A stretch of 27,765 bases of DNA. It comes from Melioribacteraceae bacterium. GTDB lineage: Bacteria > Bacteroidota > Ignavibacteria > Ignavibacteriales > Melioribacteraceae. Below are positions 1 to 7,742 of the stretch, one piece after another. Position numbers and translations under genes: made by a program. The notes beneath the pieces are model-generated. The model was given only the letters and a program-made list of their open reading frames with translations, was not told the DNA's origin and ran no database searches. How positions within the stretch are numbered: position 1 is the stretch's first letter; each line of letters starts with the position of its first letter. The stretch spans positions 1-27,765 of the forward strand of contig JALSTL010000214.1 of assembly GCA_026983755.1 (NCBI GenBank). Direction: 5' to 3'.

Positions 1-22
1 TCGTGAATTTTGTTTTAATCAT
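1..22 (-). CDS. Start of a truncated minus-strand gene (first seven codons)
   Basis: A minus-strand ATG at 22-20 is preceded, five bases upstream, by a good Shine-Dalgarno sequence (AGGAG, complement of 28-32). It opens the frame MIKTKFT, which runs off the left edge of the window. The spacing and ribosome site are as good as those of the clear genes here, so this is probably the 5' end of a real gene. Seven residues say nothing about function. It is oriented like the histidine kinase gene at 328-1806, which lies about 300 bases upstream of it. Confidence 0.5.
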
Positions 23-143
23 AGCTTCTCCTATTAAATTATGAAAGATTGTTAAAGACTTTTTAACACTCAATAACAAGATAAATATATCTCAAAAAAA
101 ACAAAGTAATTTTAATTTAAATATTTTAAATAGGATATAAAAG

Positions 144-186
144 GATAGTAGGTCCACACGATAATTCAGTGGAGAAAGAAACTATC
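144..186. repeat. Nested imperfect inverted repeat (hairpin candidate)
   Basis: Two pairs of arms are nested: GATAGT (144-149) with ACTATC (181-186), and TCCAC (153-157) with GTGGA (169-173), around an 11-base loop. The inner gaps are unequal (3 and 7 bases), so the stem has an internal bulge. There is no T-run next to it as a classical terminator would have. It could be the remnant of a dispersed element or a structured untranslated region. Confidence 0.35.
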
Positions 187-211
187 ACATCAATTGGTAC
201 TAAGTTTAACA

Positions 212-282
212 GATTGCCACCCGTCAGAACAACACCGGGCAGGCTGTCGTATAAGACACTTCTCGCAATGACACAAAATTTT
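212..282. repeat. Degenerate dispersed-repeat-like element with GATTGCC / CGCAATGAC ends
   Basis: A non-coding block clearly richer in G+C than its surroundings begins with GATTGCCACC and ends with CTTCTCGCAATGACA. The ends are partly inverted (ATTGC against GCAAT). Inside, CCCG near 222-225 and CGGG near 236-239 could pair. Blocks bounded by such CATTGCGAG-type ends are found as intergenic dispersed repeats in several bacterial groups, which is the basis for the call. Only one copy is visible here, so repetition itself is not shown. Confidence 0.35.
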
Positions 283-327
283 GGTTTTGTTATATCGTCT
301 GAACCGTATTGTTATGTGAAGGGAACT

Positions 328-1806
328 CTAACTTAAAATCTCAACAAGTTTATTAGTAAGGTCTGATATCTCGGAAGATGATTGTACAAAGTATGCTCGT
401 CCAAAAGGTTTATATTCTGCTTCAATCTTTTCGGTTAGTTCGTCTGTAATTATCACAACCGGAATACTTTTGTGTCTATCTTTTTCTCTTAAAGAAGAAA
501 CCAATTGAACACCGCTCATTAACGGCATATTATGATAACTTATAATTGCGGAAGGTTTCCTTTCGGACAATAAATTTAATGTTTCAAAACCATTATTAAA
601 AAATAATACTTTATAGTTGGCTAAAGAATCGGAAATAAATTTTTTATATTCATTTTTTCTTTCTTCATCCTCTTCAATAATAAAAATTAAATCTTCAGCT
701 TTAGGTAAAGTAAAATGAAATTCGCTACCTTCATTTTCTTTTGAATAAAACCAAATTTCTCCGGAATGTTTTTCCACTATTTCTTTTACAAGCGTTAATC
801 CCAAACCGCTTCCCTTTTCTCCGGCAGTTCCGGTTAAAGAAAATTTGGTATCGATATTAAACATTTTAAGTTGGTTCTTTTCAGAGATACCAATTCCCTC
901 ATCTTTAACAACAACCTCTACCATATCACTTTTGAACTCACCAATACTAACTTCAATCTTTTTGCCGGAGGGAGTAAACTTTAAAGCATTACTCAACAAA
1001 TTTGTTATAACCTGAGTTATTAATCTTTCATCTGCCGTAACAAATAAATCTTTTTGACCTTCTAATTTTATATCTATTCCTTTACGAATTGAAACTCCGG
1101 TTAATACGGAAATACAGTTAGATGTAATATCGGCAATATTCAATCTTTGCGGATTGAATTTCATTGTACCGTTCTGCAAGTGGGTCCAATCCAATAAATG
1201 ATTTACCATTTCCAATTGTATTTTAGATGCTTCGTGAATGAATTCGATATATTCTATTCTTTCTTCTTTAGGTAAATCGGGTTCGTTCAACAATATTTCA
1301 GTAAAGCCAAGCAAACTTGTAAAAGGTGCTCGTAGGTCGTGAGAAATAATGGAAATTAATTTGTCTTTAGACTTACTCAATCTCGCTTTTTCCTGAACTA
1401 TTTCATTTAGTTGTTCTTCTTTTATTTTTAAGTTTGTTATATCTGTTGCAAAACTTATTATTTTATTTTGTTGTTCAGAATTGTTTAACGCTTTCAAGAT
1501 TTCTTTAATCCAAATTAATTTACCAGTTTTGGTTTTTATTTGATAAGTTATTTCTTTGTCTTCTTTATTATTTAAAACCTGTTTAATATTATCGAATAAA
1601 GTTTCTCCGTTGTTATTAACTTCCAAGGAATAATGTTTGAAAGGTAATTTGTTTATTTCGTTTTTTTTATAGCCGGTTTGAAAAAGGAAAGACTCTGAAC
1701 AATAGTAATTTCCGTTTTCTTCAAAAGAAAAAAAGTATAACCCGTAATTATTTTTTAAGAAAGTTTCAAAAAGTTCGGTATTATTCATTGTAGTATTTAA
1801 TTGCAT
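328..1806 (-). CDS. PAS-domain sensor histidine kinase with degenerate C-terminal receiver
   Basis: A soluble 492-residue histidine kinase. A PAS/PAC sensor domain covers about residues 10-130, with the PAC-like end ISFATDITNLK. The dimerisation/phosphoacceptor domain has the H-box SHDLRAPF (His156). The ATPase domain shows N-box Asn273, G1 box DEGIGIS (302-308) and G2 box GSGLGL (332-337). No membrane segment or signal peptide is seen. Residues about 373-492 have the length and pattern of a receiver domain, but the phosphoacceptor Asp is replaced by Tyr424 (SYHNMP), the active-site Lys by Gln475, and the acidic pair reads EED (378-380). The receiver therefore probably cannot be phosphorylated in the normal way. 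The gene lies 95 bp downstream of the sigma54 regulator gene on the same strand; co-transcription is possible but not shown. No clear Shine-Dalgarno sequence precedes the chosen ATG. Confidence 0.9.
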   Translation of the reverse strand: MQLNTTMNNTELFETFLKNNYGLYFFSFEENGNYYCSESFLFQTGYKKNEINKLPFKHYSLEVNNNGETLFDNIKQVLNNKEDKEITYQIKTKTGKLIWIKEILKALNNSEQQNKIISFATDITNLKIKEEQLNEIVQEKARLSKSKDKLISIISHDLRAPFTSLLGFTEILLNEPDLPKEERIEYIEFIHEASKIQLEMVNHLLDWTHLQNGTMKFNPQRLNIADITSNCISVLTGVSIRKGIDIKLEGQKDLFVTADERLITQVITNLLSNALKFTPSGKKIEVSIGEFKSDMVEVVVKDEGIGISEKNQLKMFNIDTKFSLTGTAGEKGSGLGLTLVKEIVEKHSGEIWFYSKENEGSEFHFTLPKAEDLIFIIEEDEERKNEYKKFISDSLANYKVLFFNNGFETLNLLSERKPSAIISYHNMPLMSGVQLVSSLREKDRHKSIPVVIITDELTEKIEAEYKPFGRAYFVQSSSEISDLTNKLVEILS

Positions 1807-1901
1807 TTTCTATTTAAAAAATTTTCATATTTAAATATTATAGTCGGAAAAAATTTTTTTTATTACAATGTAATATAATGGAGAAATATTCTTTTTAAAA
1901 A

Positions 1902-3269
1902 TTAATTATCGGAATTAAATTTAGTTGGTATATTTAATAATTCCATTTTTCTATAAAGAGAAGAAAGACCGATATTCAAAGCATCGGCAACGGCTTCTTT
2001 ATTATTGTTATATTTTTTAATAATATTCAAAATATGTTTACGTTCAAAATATAAAATTGCTTTCTTTAAATCTTCGGGAATTTCACTTTCGTTTTTACTG
2101 TTGCGAACATTGTCGGTTAAATCATCCAAACAAATTTTATCTCCTTTAGCAAATATTACTGCACGTTCTATCATATTTTCCAATTCTCTAACACCGCCTT
2201 GCCAATTATATGAAATTAGTTTTTTCATAGCTTGGTTATTAACACCTAAAATCGGTTTTGCCATTTCGTTGCAGTATTTTTCTACAAAGTGATTAACCAA
2301 CAGCGGAATATCTTCTTTTCTTTCGTTAAGTGAAGGTAATTTAATTTCTACAACATTTAATCTGTAATAAAGGTCTTCTCTAAATTCGCCTTTTTTTGTT
2401 TTTTCGAAAATATCTTGATTTGTAGCGGCAATAATTCTAACATCAGTTTTAACGGCTTTTATTCCTCCAACCGGGAAAAACTCTTTATCTTCTATAGCCC
2501 GCAAAAGTTTTACTTGAAGTGCAAGCGGCAAATCTCCTATTTCATCTAAAAATAATGTTCCTCCGTCGGCAACTTTAAATAATCCTTCTTTATCGCTAAC
2601 AGCTCCCGTAAAGGAGCCTTTTTTATGACCGAACAATTCGCTTTCCATTAGGTTTTCTGCAATTGCTCCGCAATTAATCGGTAAAAATATTTTGTTTTTT
2701 CTCTTACTGTTAAAATGAATTGCTTTGGCAACAAGTTCTTTTCCCGTACCGCTTTTGCCGGAAATTAATACGTTACTATTAGTAGGAGCAACTTGAGAAA
2801 TAATCTCAAATATTTTTTGCATCGGTTTGCTTTTACCAATAATATTATGAAAATCTTTCACCGGAGCAATTCTTTGACGTAATAGAACATTTTCCGCAAT
2901 AAGTTTTTTATATTCTAAAAGCCGTTTTACTCTAATTATTAAATCGTCAAATTCTATGGGTTTTATTAAATAATCGAATGCTCCGTTTCTTAAAGCATTT
3001 ATTGCAGTATCTACCGAAGCATAGGCAGTTATAATTATAAAAAATGTATCCGGTGATATTTGGGAACTCTTTTTTAAAAGTTCCATTCCGTTCGATTGAG
3101 GCATTTTTAAATCGGTAATTACCAAATCGTAACCTTCTTCTTTTATTTTTTCCAATGCTTGTATTCCATTGTTAGCCGTATCGGTTTCAAACCCTTCTTC
3201 AGCTAAAATAATTTGAAGAGATTCCCTTATTGCTTTTTCATCGTCAACTATTAAAATTTTTGCTGTCAT
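1902..3269 (-). CDS. NtrC-family sigma54-dependent response regulator
   Basis: A 455-residue transcription activator that, once phosphorylated, should use ATP hydrolysis to open promoters bound by sigma54 polymerase. The receiver (1-120) has all key residues: Asp9/Asp10, phosphoacceptor Asp53 in TDLKMP, Thr81 and Lys103. The AAA+ domain (about 142-375) has Walker A GKSGTGKE (171-178), the sigma54-contact loop as GSFTGA (218-223, Ser for the usual Ala), Walker B TLFLDE (238-243) and FREDLYYRL (296-304). The usual WPGNVRELEN is WQGGVRELEN. A Fis-type helix-turn-helix closes the protein (about 405-445). It starts 7 bp after the stop of the sensor kinase gene upstream, so the two form a cognate pair. 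No clear -24/-12 sigma54 promoter was found in the non-coding gaps of this window. Confidence 0.95.
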   Translation of the reverse strand: MTAKILIVDDEKAIRESLQIILAEEGFETDTANNGIQALEKIKEEGYDLVITDLKMPQSNGMELLKKSSQISPDTFFIIITAYASVDTAINALRNGAFDYLIKPIEFDDLIIRVKRLLEYKKLIAENVLLRQRIAPVKDFHNIIGKSKPMQKIFEIISQVAPTNSNVLISGKSGTGKELVAKAIHFNSKRKNKIFLPINCGAIAENLMESELFGHKKGSFTGAVSDKEGLFKVADGGTLFLDEIGDLPLALQVKLLRAIEDKEFFPVGGIKAVKTDVRIIAATNQDIFEKTKKGEFREDLYYRLNVVEIKLPSLNERKEDIPLLVNHFVEKYCNEMAKPILGVNNQAMKKLISYNWQGGVRELENMIERAVIFAKGDKICLDDLTDNVRNSKNESEIPEDLKKAILYFERKHILNIIKKYNNNKEAVADALNIGLSSLYRKMELLNIPTKFNSDN

Positions 3270-3276
3270 TTTAAAT

Positions 3277-4557
3277 TTAATTTATTTGAACTTTATAAAT
3301 TGGTATTTGTATTTTGAAATTGCTACCTTTATTTAATTTACTTGTAACACTTATATTACCGTTAAATTTTTTAATAATTCCATAACTTACGGATAAACCC
3401 AAGCCGGTTCCTTTCCCTACTTCTTTGGTTGTATAAAACGGATCGAATATTTTATCTATGTTTTCTTTTGCTATTCCGCAACCGTTATCTATAATATTCA
3501 CTACAATGTTTTCATTTTCTGCATTTGTTTTTACTGTAATTATTCCTTCGCCTCCTATTGCATCCAAAGCATTTATAAGTATATTTATAAAAACTTGTAA
3601 GAGTTGATCGGGTACAATTTTTATTGAAGGCAAGTTTTCTTTAAGTTCAGTTTTAAATTCTACTTTTTTAACACGTTTATCATATTTTACAATACCCAAT
3701 GCCGTTTTTATCACTTCCGAAACTTGAGTAAAGACCTGGTCTTGACTTGGAGGTCTGGCAAGATCAACAAGTTCTTTTACAATTTTTGCAATTCTATCTA
3801 TGTTGTTTTTTATATTGCTAAGTTGAATTTTTTGAAATTCTTTATCGCATCTTCTTTGTAAAATTTGAACCAGAGAAGAAATTGAAGCCAATGGATTTCC
3901 AATTTCGTGAGCCACTCCGGCTGCCAATTGACCTATAACAGCTAATTTTTCGGATTGGTCAACTTGTTGTTGTAAACTTCTTACTTCGCGAACATCCGTT
4001 ATTACAACAGTTCGTCCGGTATATTCGTTATCTTTCCCGGGAAGTTTTGCTACGTGAAGTTGAACCGGGATTATTTCACCGTTTTTGGTTTTCCGTTCGG
4101 TTTCAATAATTTTTGACGAACCTTTTTTATCAACTTCGGCAATTATGTTTTTAAGTTCTTCGATATATTTTTCACCTTCCGGCAAAAGAAAAGTTGATTT
4201 TTTACCTAATATTTCTTTTTTAGAATAACCGAATATTCTTTCGGCACCTTCGTTCCACGATATGAATTCTTCGTTTTTACCAATTACCGCAATTGCATTT
4301 TCCGAAAAATGCAATATGTTTTGCAAGTATTGTTGGTTTACTTCTAATTTTTTTTCCAATTCTTCTTTTTCTTTAAGGATGGTTTCAAGTTGTTTATTCT
4401 TGTTAGGTTTATATTTTTCGGAAATAATTTGTTTAATTTTTTTGCTTAAAGTTTTTAATTCTTTCGGAGAAAGTTTTTTTTCTAACAATGGTAAAACTTC
4501 GGCTTCCCAATCTTTAAGCAGAGAAGAATTTTTATTTTTGGCGTCAAATAATTTCAT
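3277..4557 (-). CDS. NtrB-like soluble PAS sensor histidine kinase
   Basis: A 426-residue cytoplasmic histidine kinase, the probable phosphodonor of the sigma54 regulator encoded next to it. A charged N-terminal region with a coiled-coil-like stretch (about 50-75) leads into a PAS/PAC domain (about 78-192; FGYSKKEILGK, then VVITDVRE). The phosphoacceptor domain has LAAGVAHEIGNPL with His217. The ATPase domain has Asn329 in the N-box, IIDNGCGI (355-362), the F-box FDPFYTTK (371-378) and GTGLGL (383-388). No membrane segments are seen, so the signal is internal. Its ATG directly abuts the TAA of the flavoprotein gene (TAAATG at 4560-4555), which predicts translational coupling and suggests that the signal has to do with the redox enzyme or its product. 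Confidence 0.93.
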   Translation of the reverse strand: MKLFDAKNKNSSLLKDWEAEVLPLLEKKLSPKELKTLSKKIKQIISEKYKPNKNKQLETILKEKEELEKKLEVNQQYLQNILHFSENAIAVIGKNEEFISWNEGAERIFGYSKKEILGKKSTFLLPEGEKYIEELKNIIAEVDKKGSSKIIETERKTKNGEIIPVQLHVAKLPGKDNEYTGRTVVITDVREVRSLQQQVDQSEKLAVIGQLAAGVAHEIGNPLASISSLVQILQRRCDKEFQKIQLSNIKNNIDRIAKIVKELVDLARPPSQDQVFTQVSEVIKTALGIVKYDKRVKKVEFKTELKENLPSIKIVPDQLLQVFINILINALDAIGGEGIITVKTNAENENIVVNIIDNGCGIAKENIDKIFDPFYTTKEVGKGTGLGLSVSYGIIKKFNGNISVTSKLNKGSNFKIQIPIYKVQIN

Positions 4558-5721
4558 TTAAAAAAACACTTTCGCAACGTCTAGTAATAAAGACGGATTG
4601 TTAATTAATGCAGTTTTAAAAACACTTCCCAAGGTTCGTTTTTCCATAGGAATTTTTAATATTGAATCGGCAATGTTATTGAATTTATCATCGCTAAAAT
4701 GAAAAATTCCGTTTTTCAGATTATCGAAAATTTTATGTCTTTTACCCAGTCTGTTATTCCAATCTTTTTCATATTGATAAATATAAGAAAGGTCGTTTTT
4801 TAGTATGGCATTTCCGGCAATTTTTCCTGCAATACTTCCTCCAATCATTCCGCTTGCTATTCCGCCGCCGGATAGGGGATTTACTTGTCGTGCGGCATCG
4901 CCAACAAGCATTAAACCGTCTGTTACAATTCTATCCAAAGTAATTGTACAAGGAATTCCGCCGGCAACTCTTGTTAGTATAGGAGCATCAGGATAATGTT
5001 TTTCCATAAATTCATTTAAATATGCTAATGCGGATTTTTTTTTGCCAATCATTCCGCTTACACCAAGGCCAATATTTGCCAAATTGTTACCTTTGGGGAA
5101 AACCCATAGATAACCTTCGGGAGCAACTTTTTCTCCGAAGTAAAAATAAATTGTATTTTGGTTAACCGGAATATTGGATGCCGTAACTTGCACACCGCTT
5201 TCCATTTCTCTGAAATCGGTATATGTTTTTAATCCGCCCCAACGCCCCACTCTGGATTCAACTCCGTCTGCAGCTATTACAATTTTAGCTTTAATTTCTT
5301 TTTGTTGACCGCCAATTTCCGCTTTAACGCCCGCCACATTATTTCCATCGAAAATCAAATCGTAAACATAAGCTCTTGTTTGTATTTCCGCACCGGCTTT
5401 TGCGGCAGATTCTGCCAAGGCATAATCGAATATTTTTCTTTCGAGAATATATCCTTTATCGTTTAGTGGAAGAATTACTTCTTTACCGTTTGGTGCAATA
5501 AAACTGAATTTATTTATTTCCGTAGCAACCCATCTTTTATCAATTTCAATAAATTCTGTTATTCCCGCTTCACTTACTGCCTCTCCGCAACGAACCGGAT
5601 AGCCAACGTCTCTATCTTTTTCCAACATCAGAACGGAAACACCTTGTTCGGCCGAAAAACGCGCCGCCATAGAACCCGATGGACCGGCTCCTACAACTAC
5701 TATATCATACTCATTCTTCAT
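4558..5721 (-). CDS. Geranylgeranyl-reductase-family FAD-dependent oxidoreductase
   Basis: A 387-residue flavoprotein of the family that saturates double bonds in prenyl chains (archaeal lipids, chlorophyll/bacteriochlorophyll tails, menaquinone side chain). Visible features: dinucleotide-binding GAGPSG at 11-16 followed by the acidic end of strand 2 (MLEKD); the family Cys motif YPVRCGEA with Cys45; the FAD-contact segment VIAADGVESRVG (148-159); YLWVFPKG (204-211), the aromatic substrate-pocket motif of this family; and the second FAD motif MLVGDAARQVNP (271-282). It overlaps the ferredoxin gene by 11 bp, which makes ferredoxin its likely electron donor. Substrate is uncertain: menaquinone side chain or a free prenyl diphosphate are the simplest options. 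A FixC-like electron-transfer flavoprotein:quinone oxidoreductase relative is an alternative, but the CGEA and YLWVFPKG motifs favour the reductase family. Confidence 0.88.
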   Translation of the reverse strand: MKNEYDIVVVGAGPSGSMAARFSAEQGVSVLMLEKDRDVGYPVRCGEAVSEAGITEFIEIDKRWVATEINKFSFIAPNGKEVILPLNDKGYILERKIFDYALAESAAKAGAEIQTRAYVYDLIFDGNNVAGVKAEIGGQQKEIKAKIVIAADGVESRVGRWGGLKTYTDFREMESGVQVTASNIPVNQNTIYFYFGEKVAPEGYLWVFPKGNNLANIGLGVSGMIGKKKSALAYLNEFMEKHYPDAPILTRVAGGIPCTITLDRIVTDGLMLVGDAARQVNPLSGGGIASGMIGGSIAGKIAGNAILKNDLSYIYQYEKDWNNRLGKRHKIFDNLKNGIFHFSDDKFNNIADSILKIPMEKRTLGSVFKTALINNPSLLLDVAKVFF

Positions 5722-5914
5722 CGGCTGTAACCTTTAACCCCTTTCTGTTAAATCTTAAAACTTCAATGGGACAAGACCATACACATTTACTGCAGTTTGT
5801 ACAAAGTTCCTCTAGTATTTTTATTTTTGCTTCTTTAAGTTCAATTGCATCTTCAGGACAAACACCCACACAGCAACCGCAAAAATCACACTTATCCGGT
5901 AATATTTCAATCAT
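5711..5914 (-). CDS. Small 2x[4Fe-4S] ferredoxin
   Basis: A 67-residue bacterial-type ferredoxin, counted from the ATG at 5914-5912. Two complete CxxCxxCxxxCP cluster motifs are present: Cys9, 12, 15 and 19, and Cys38, 41, 44 and 48, each followed by Pro. There is one extra Cys at position 14. The frame can be extended to a TTG at 5920 (adding Met-Leu), but the ATG gives a normal ferredoxin start (MIEILPDKC) and is preferred. It is the first gene of the minus-strand redox/signalling operon and overlaps the reductase gene by 11 bp. The role inferred from this is delivery of low-potential electrons to the flavoprotein. Confidence 0.92.
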   Translation of the reverse strand: MIEILPDKCDFCGCCVGVCPEDAIELKEAKIKILEELCTNCSKCVWSCPIEVLRFNRKGLKVTADEE

Positions 5915-6062
5915 TAACAAATTGAAAACCTTTCTTAAATTTGAGAAAATTAAAGATAGTTAAAGCAATGCATATTTTAAAGAGGTTTATAAATAATACT
6001 TTAAAAACAAAAAGAATTTCCGATAATTGTAATAAAACCTTTTGTAAAACTATTTGCCTTAT

Positions 6063-7682
6063 ATGTTTGACATTAATAATAAAATAAATAAACCAATGCA
6101 ATCTTTAACTGTATCTAAACAAATTAATAAATTTTTTGAAAAAAATTTTAAAGATAGTAATGATGCATTATGTATTGTTGATTACGAAGGAAATTTTATT
6201 AATGTAAATAGTAAATATGCCGAATTATTCGGTTATACTTCCGAGGAACTTATAGGTAAACATTTTTCAATTATTGCGGCTGATGATTATTCCCAAATAC
6301 TCTATGAAAATCATAAAAGGATATTTAACGGTACCGAATTTTTCAAAACGGAAGAAAAAGTTAAACATAAAAACGGAACATATTTTTATATTCAATCAAC
6401 CTATCAAAGAGCCAATAATGAATTCGGAGAAAAATTAAGAATCAGTTTTGCGGTAAATATTACCGAACGATTGAAAAATGAACTTGTGCAATCCGTTCTG
6501 TTGGAAATATCAAAACTTGCCGGTAAAAATATTGACAATGTAAACAAATTATTTGTTGCCGTACACAATGCTGTAAGCCGTATTATGCCTTTAAAAAATT
6601 TTGCCGTTTGTTTGGAAGATGAAATTGAAAAAGAAATTTCAGTTCCGTATGTTCATAATGAATTTAATTCGGATGAGAAAAATGTTTTACAAAATGAATT
6701 TAATTTTATTAAAGAAAAACAAAACTCCATATTGCTTAATGATAAAAGCATAGAAGAACTTCTAAGTAATAAATTTGCACCAAACTATAAATACATTCCT
6801 CATTCATTTGTTGGTGTTCCTTTGAAATTAAAAGAAAAAATAATTGGTGCAATAATTGTTAAAGACTACAACGGAACAAGATATACAAAGGAAAACAAAG
6901 AAATATTGGAATTGGTTGCAGCACATTTAAATAGTGTTTTGGAAAGAAAAAAGTACGAAGAAGAATTGATAAAAGCTCGCGAAAAAGCCGAAGAATCCGC
7001 TCGTTTGAAATCGGAATTTTTAGCACAAATATCTCATGAAATAAGAACGCCGTTAAATTCTATTTTAAGTTTTTCATCATTAATCAAATCCGAATTAAAA
7101 GATTCCATAAGCGATGAACTTGCCGAAACTTTCAATTTTATAGAAAAAGGAGGAAACCGCTTAACAAGAACTATCGAATTAATATTAAATATTTCAAAAA
7201 TTAAAAATCAACAGTATAAAATAGATTTAACGGAATTGGATGTTTACAACGACATTCTTTACCCTTTGTTTAACGAACTTAAAAGCAAAGCGGAAGAAAA
7301 AGGATTAGAGCTAAAACTATTAACTTACGATAAACAGTTAAAACTTGTGCTTGATTATTATTCCGTTAGCCAAATGTTTATGAATCTTATTGATAATGCA
7401 ATAAAATATACCCCAAAAGGTTCGGTTACAATTAAACCGTTTATAAACGAATTCGGAAAAATCCAAATAGATATTATTGATACGGGAATTGGAATTGCAG
7501 AAGAATACATTCCCGTTATGTTCGAAGCATTTTCTCAAGAAGAACAAGGCTACACAAGAAAATATGAAGGAATAGGTTTGGGTTTATCTTTGGTAAAAAG
7601 TTATGCAAGTTTGAATAACGCCGAAATAAAAGTTCAAAGTAAAAAAAACAAAGGTTCCGTATTTTCCGTTATTTTCAATTAG
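6063..7682 (+). CDS. PAS-GAF sensor histidine kinase
   Basis: A soluble 539-residue histidine kinase from the ATG at 6063. The frame also allows a TTG start at 6054, but the ATG three codons later is more likely. Numbering here is from the TTG. A PAS domain with PAC end covers about 28-140 (ELFGYTSEELIGKH; SFAVNITERLK). A GAF-like domain covers about 143-297 (FVGVPLKLKEKIIGAIIVKD). A short coiled coil leads to the phosphoacceptor domain SHEIRTPLNS with His328. The ATPase domain has NLIDNAIKYTPKG (Asn448), DTGIGI (476-481) and GIGLGL (506-511). There are no membrane segments and no receiver. It is transcribed away from the ferredoxin operon, with about 150 bp of shared upstream DNA, and has no adjacent response regulator, so its partner must be encoded elsewhere. 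No Shine-Dalgarno sequence is seen. Confidence 0.9.
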   Translation: MFDINNKINKPMQSLTVSKQINKFFEKNFKDSNDALCIVDYEGNFINVNSKYAELFGYTSEELIGKHFSIIAADDYSQILYENHKRIFNGTEFFKTEEKVKHKNGTYFYIQSTYQRANNEFGEKLRISFAVNITERLKNELVQSVLLEISKLAGKNIDNVNKLFVAVHNAVSRIMPLKNFAVCLEDEIEKEISVPYVHNEFNSDEKNVLQNEFNFIKEKQNSILLNDKSIEELLSNKFAPNYKYIPHSFVGVPLKLKEKIIGAIIVKDYNGTRYTKENKEILELVAAHLNSVLERKKYEEELIKAREKAEESARLKSEFLAQISHEIRTPLNSILSFSSLIKSELKDSISDELAETFNFIEKGGNRLTRTIELILNISKIKNQQYKIDLTELDVYNDILYPLFNELKSKAEEKGLELKLLTYDKQLKLVLDYYSVSQMFMNLIDNAIKYTPKGSVTIKPFINEFGKIQIDIIDTGIGIAEEYIPVMFEAFSQEEQGYTRKYEGIGLGLSLVKSYASLNNAEIKVQSKKNKGSVFSVIFN

Positions 7683-7742
7683 AAAAATTAAAGCAAATAA
7701 ACCGATATAATTTACTTAATAATTAAAATATTTATATTAAAA

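Larger units (their letters stand above)
23..327. other. Gene-free stretch with hairpin and degenerate repeat
   Basis: No convincing coding frame is present. The first part (about 40-140) is very AT-rich and probably holds the promoter for the gene leaving the left edge. From about 144 the composition becomes less AT-rich, and two structured pieces are seen: a nested inverted repeat at 144-186 and a GATTGCC...CGCAATGAC bounded element at about 212-282. Both are listed separately. Confidence 0.6.

Noticed and set aside
2005..2292. Open frame of 95 codons on the plus strand
   Set aside because: It is antisense to the well-supported sigma54 regulator, has no ribosome site and resembles nothing.
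5915..5920. TTG start for the ferredoxin
   Set aside because: The ATG at 5914 gives a standard ferredoxin N-terminus; the extension adds only two residues.
6054..6062. TTG start for the PAS-GAF kinase
   Set aside because: An ATG follows three codons later and no ribosome site favours the TTG.
5915..6062. sigma54 promoter upstream of the ferredoxin operon
   Set aside because: No GG-N10-GC pair of the right type is visible in this gap or in the other non-coding gaps.
5679..6101. Open frames on both strands over the ferredoxin gene and its upstream gap
   Set aside because: They overlap the clear ferredoxin frame or the divergent promoter region and have no family features.
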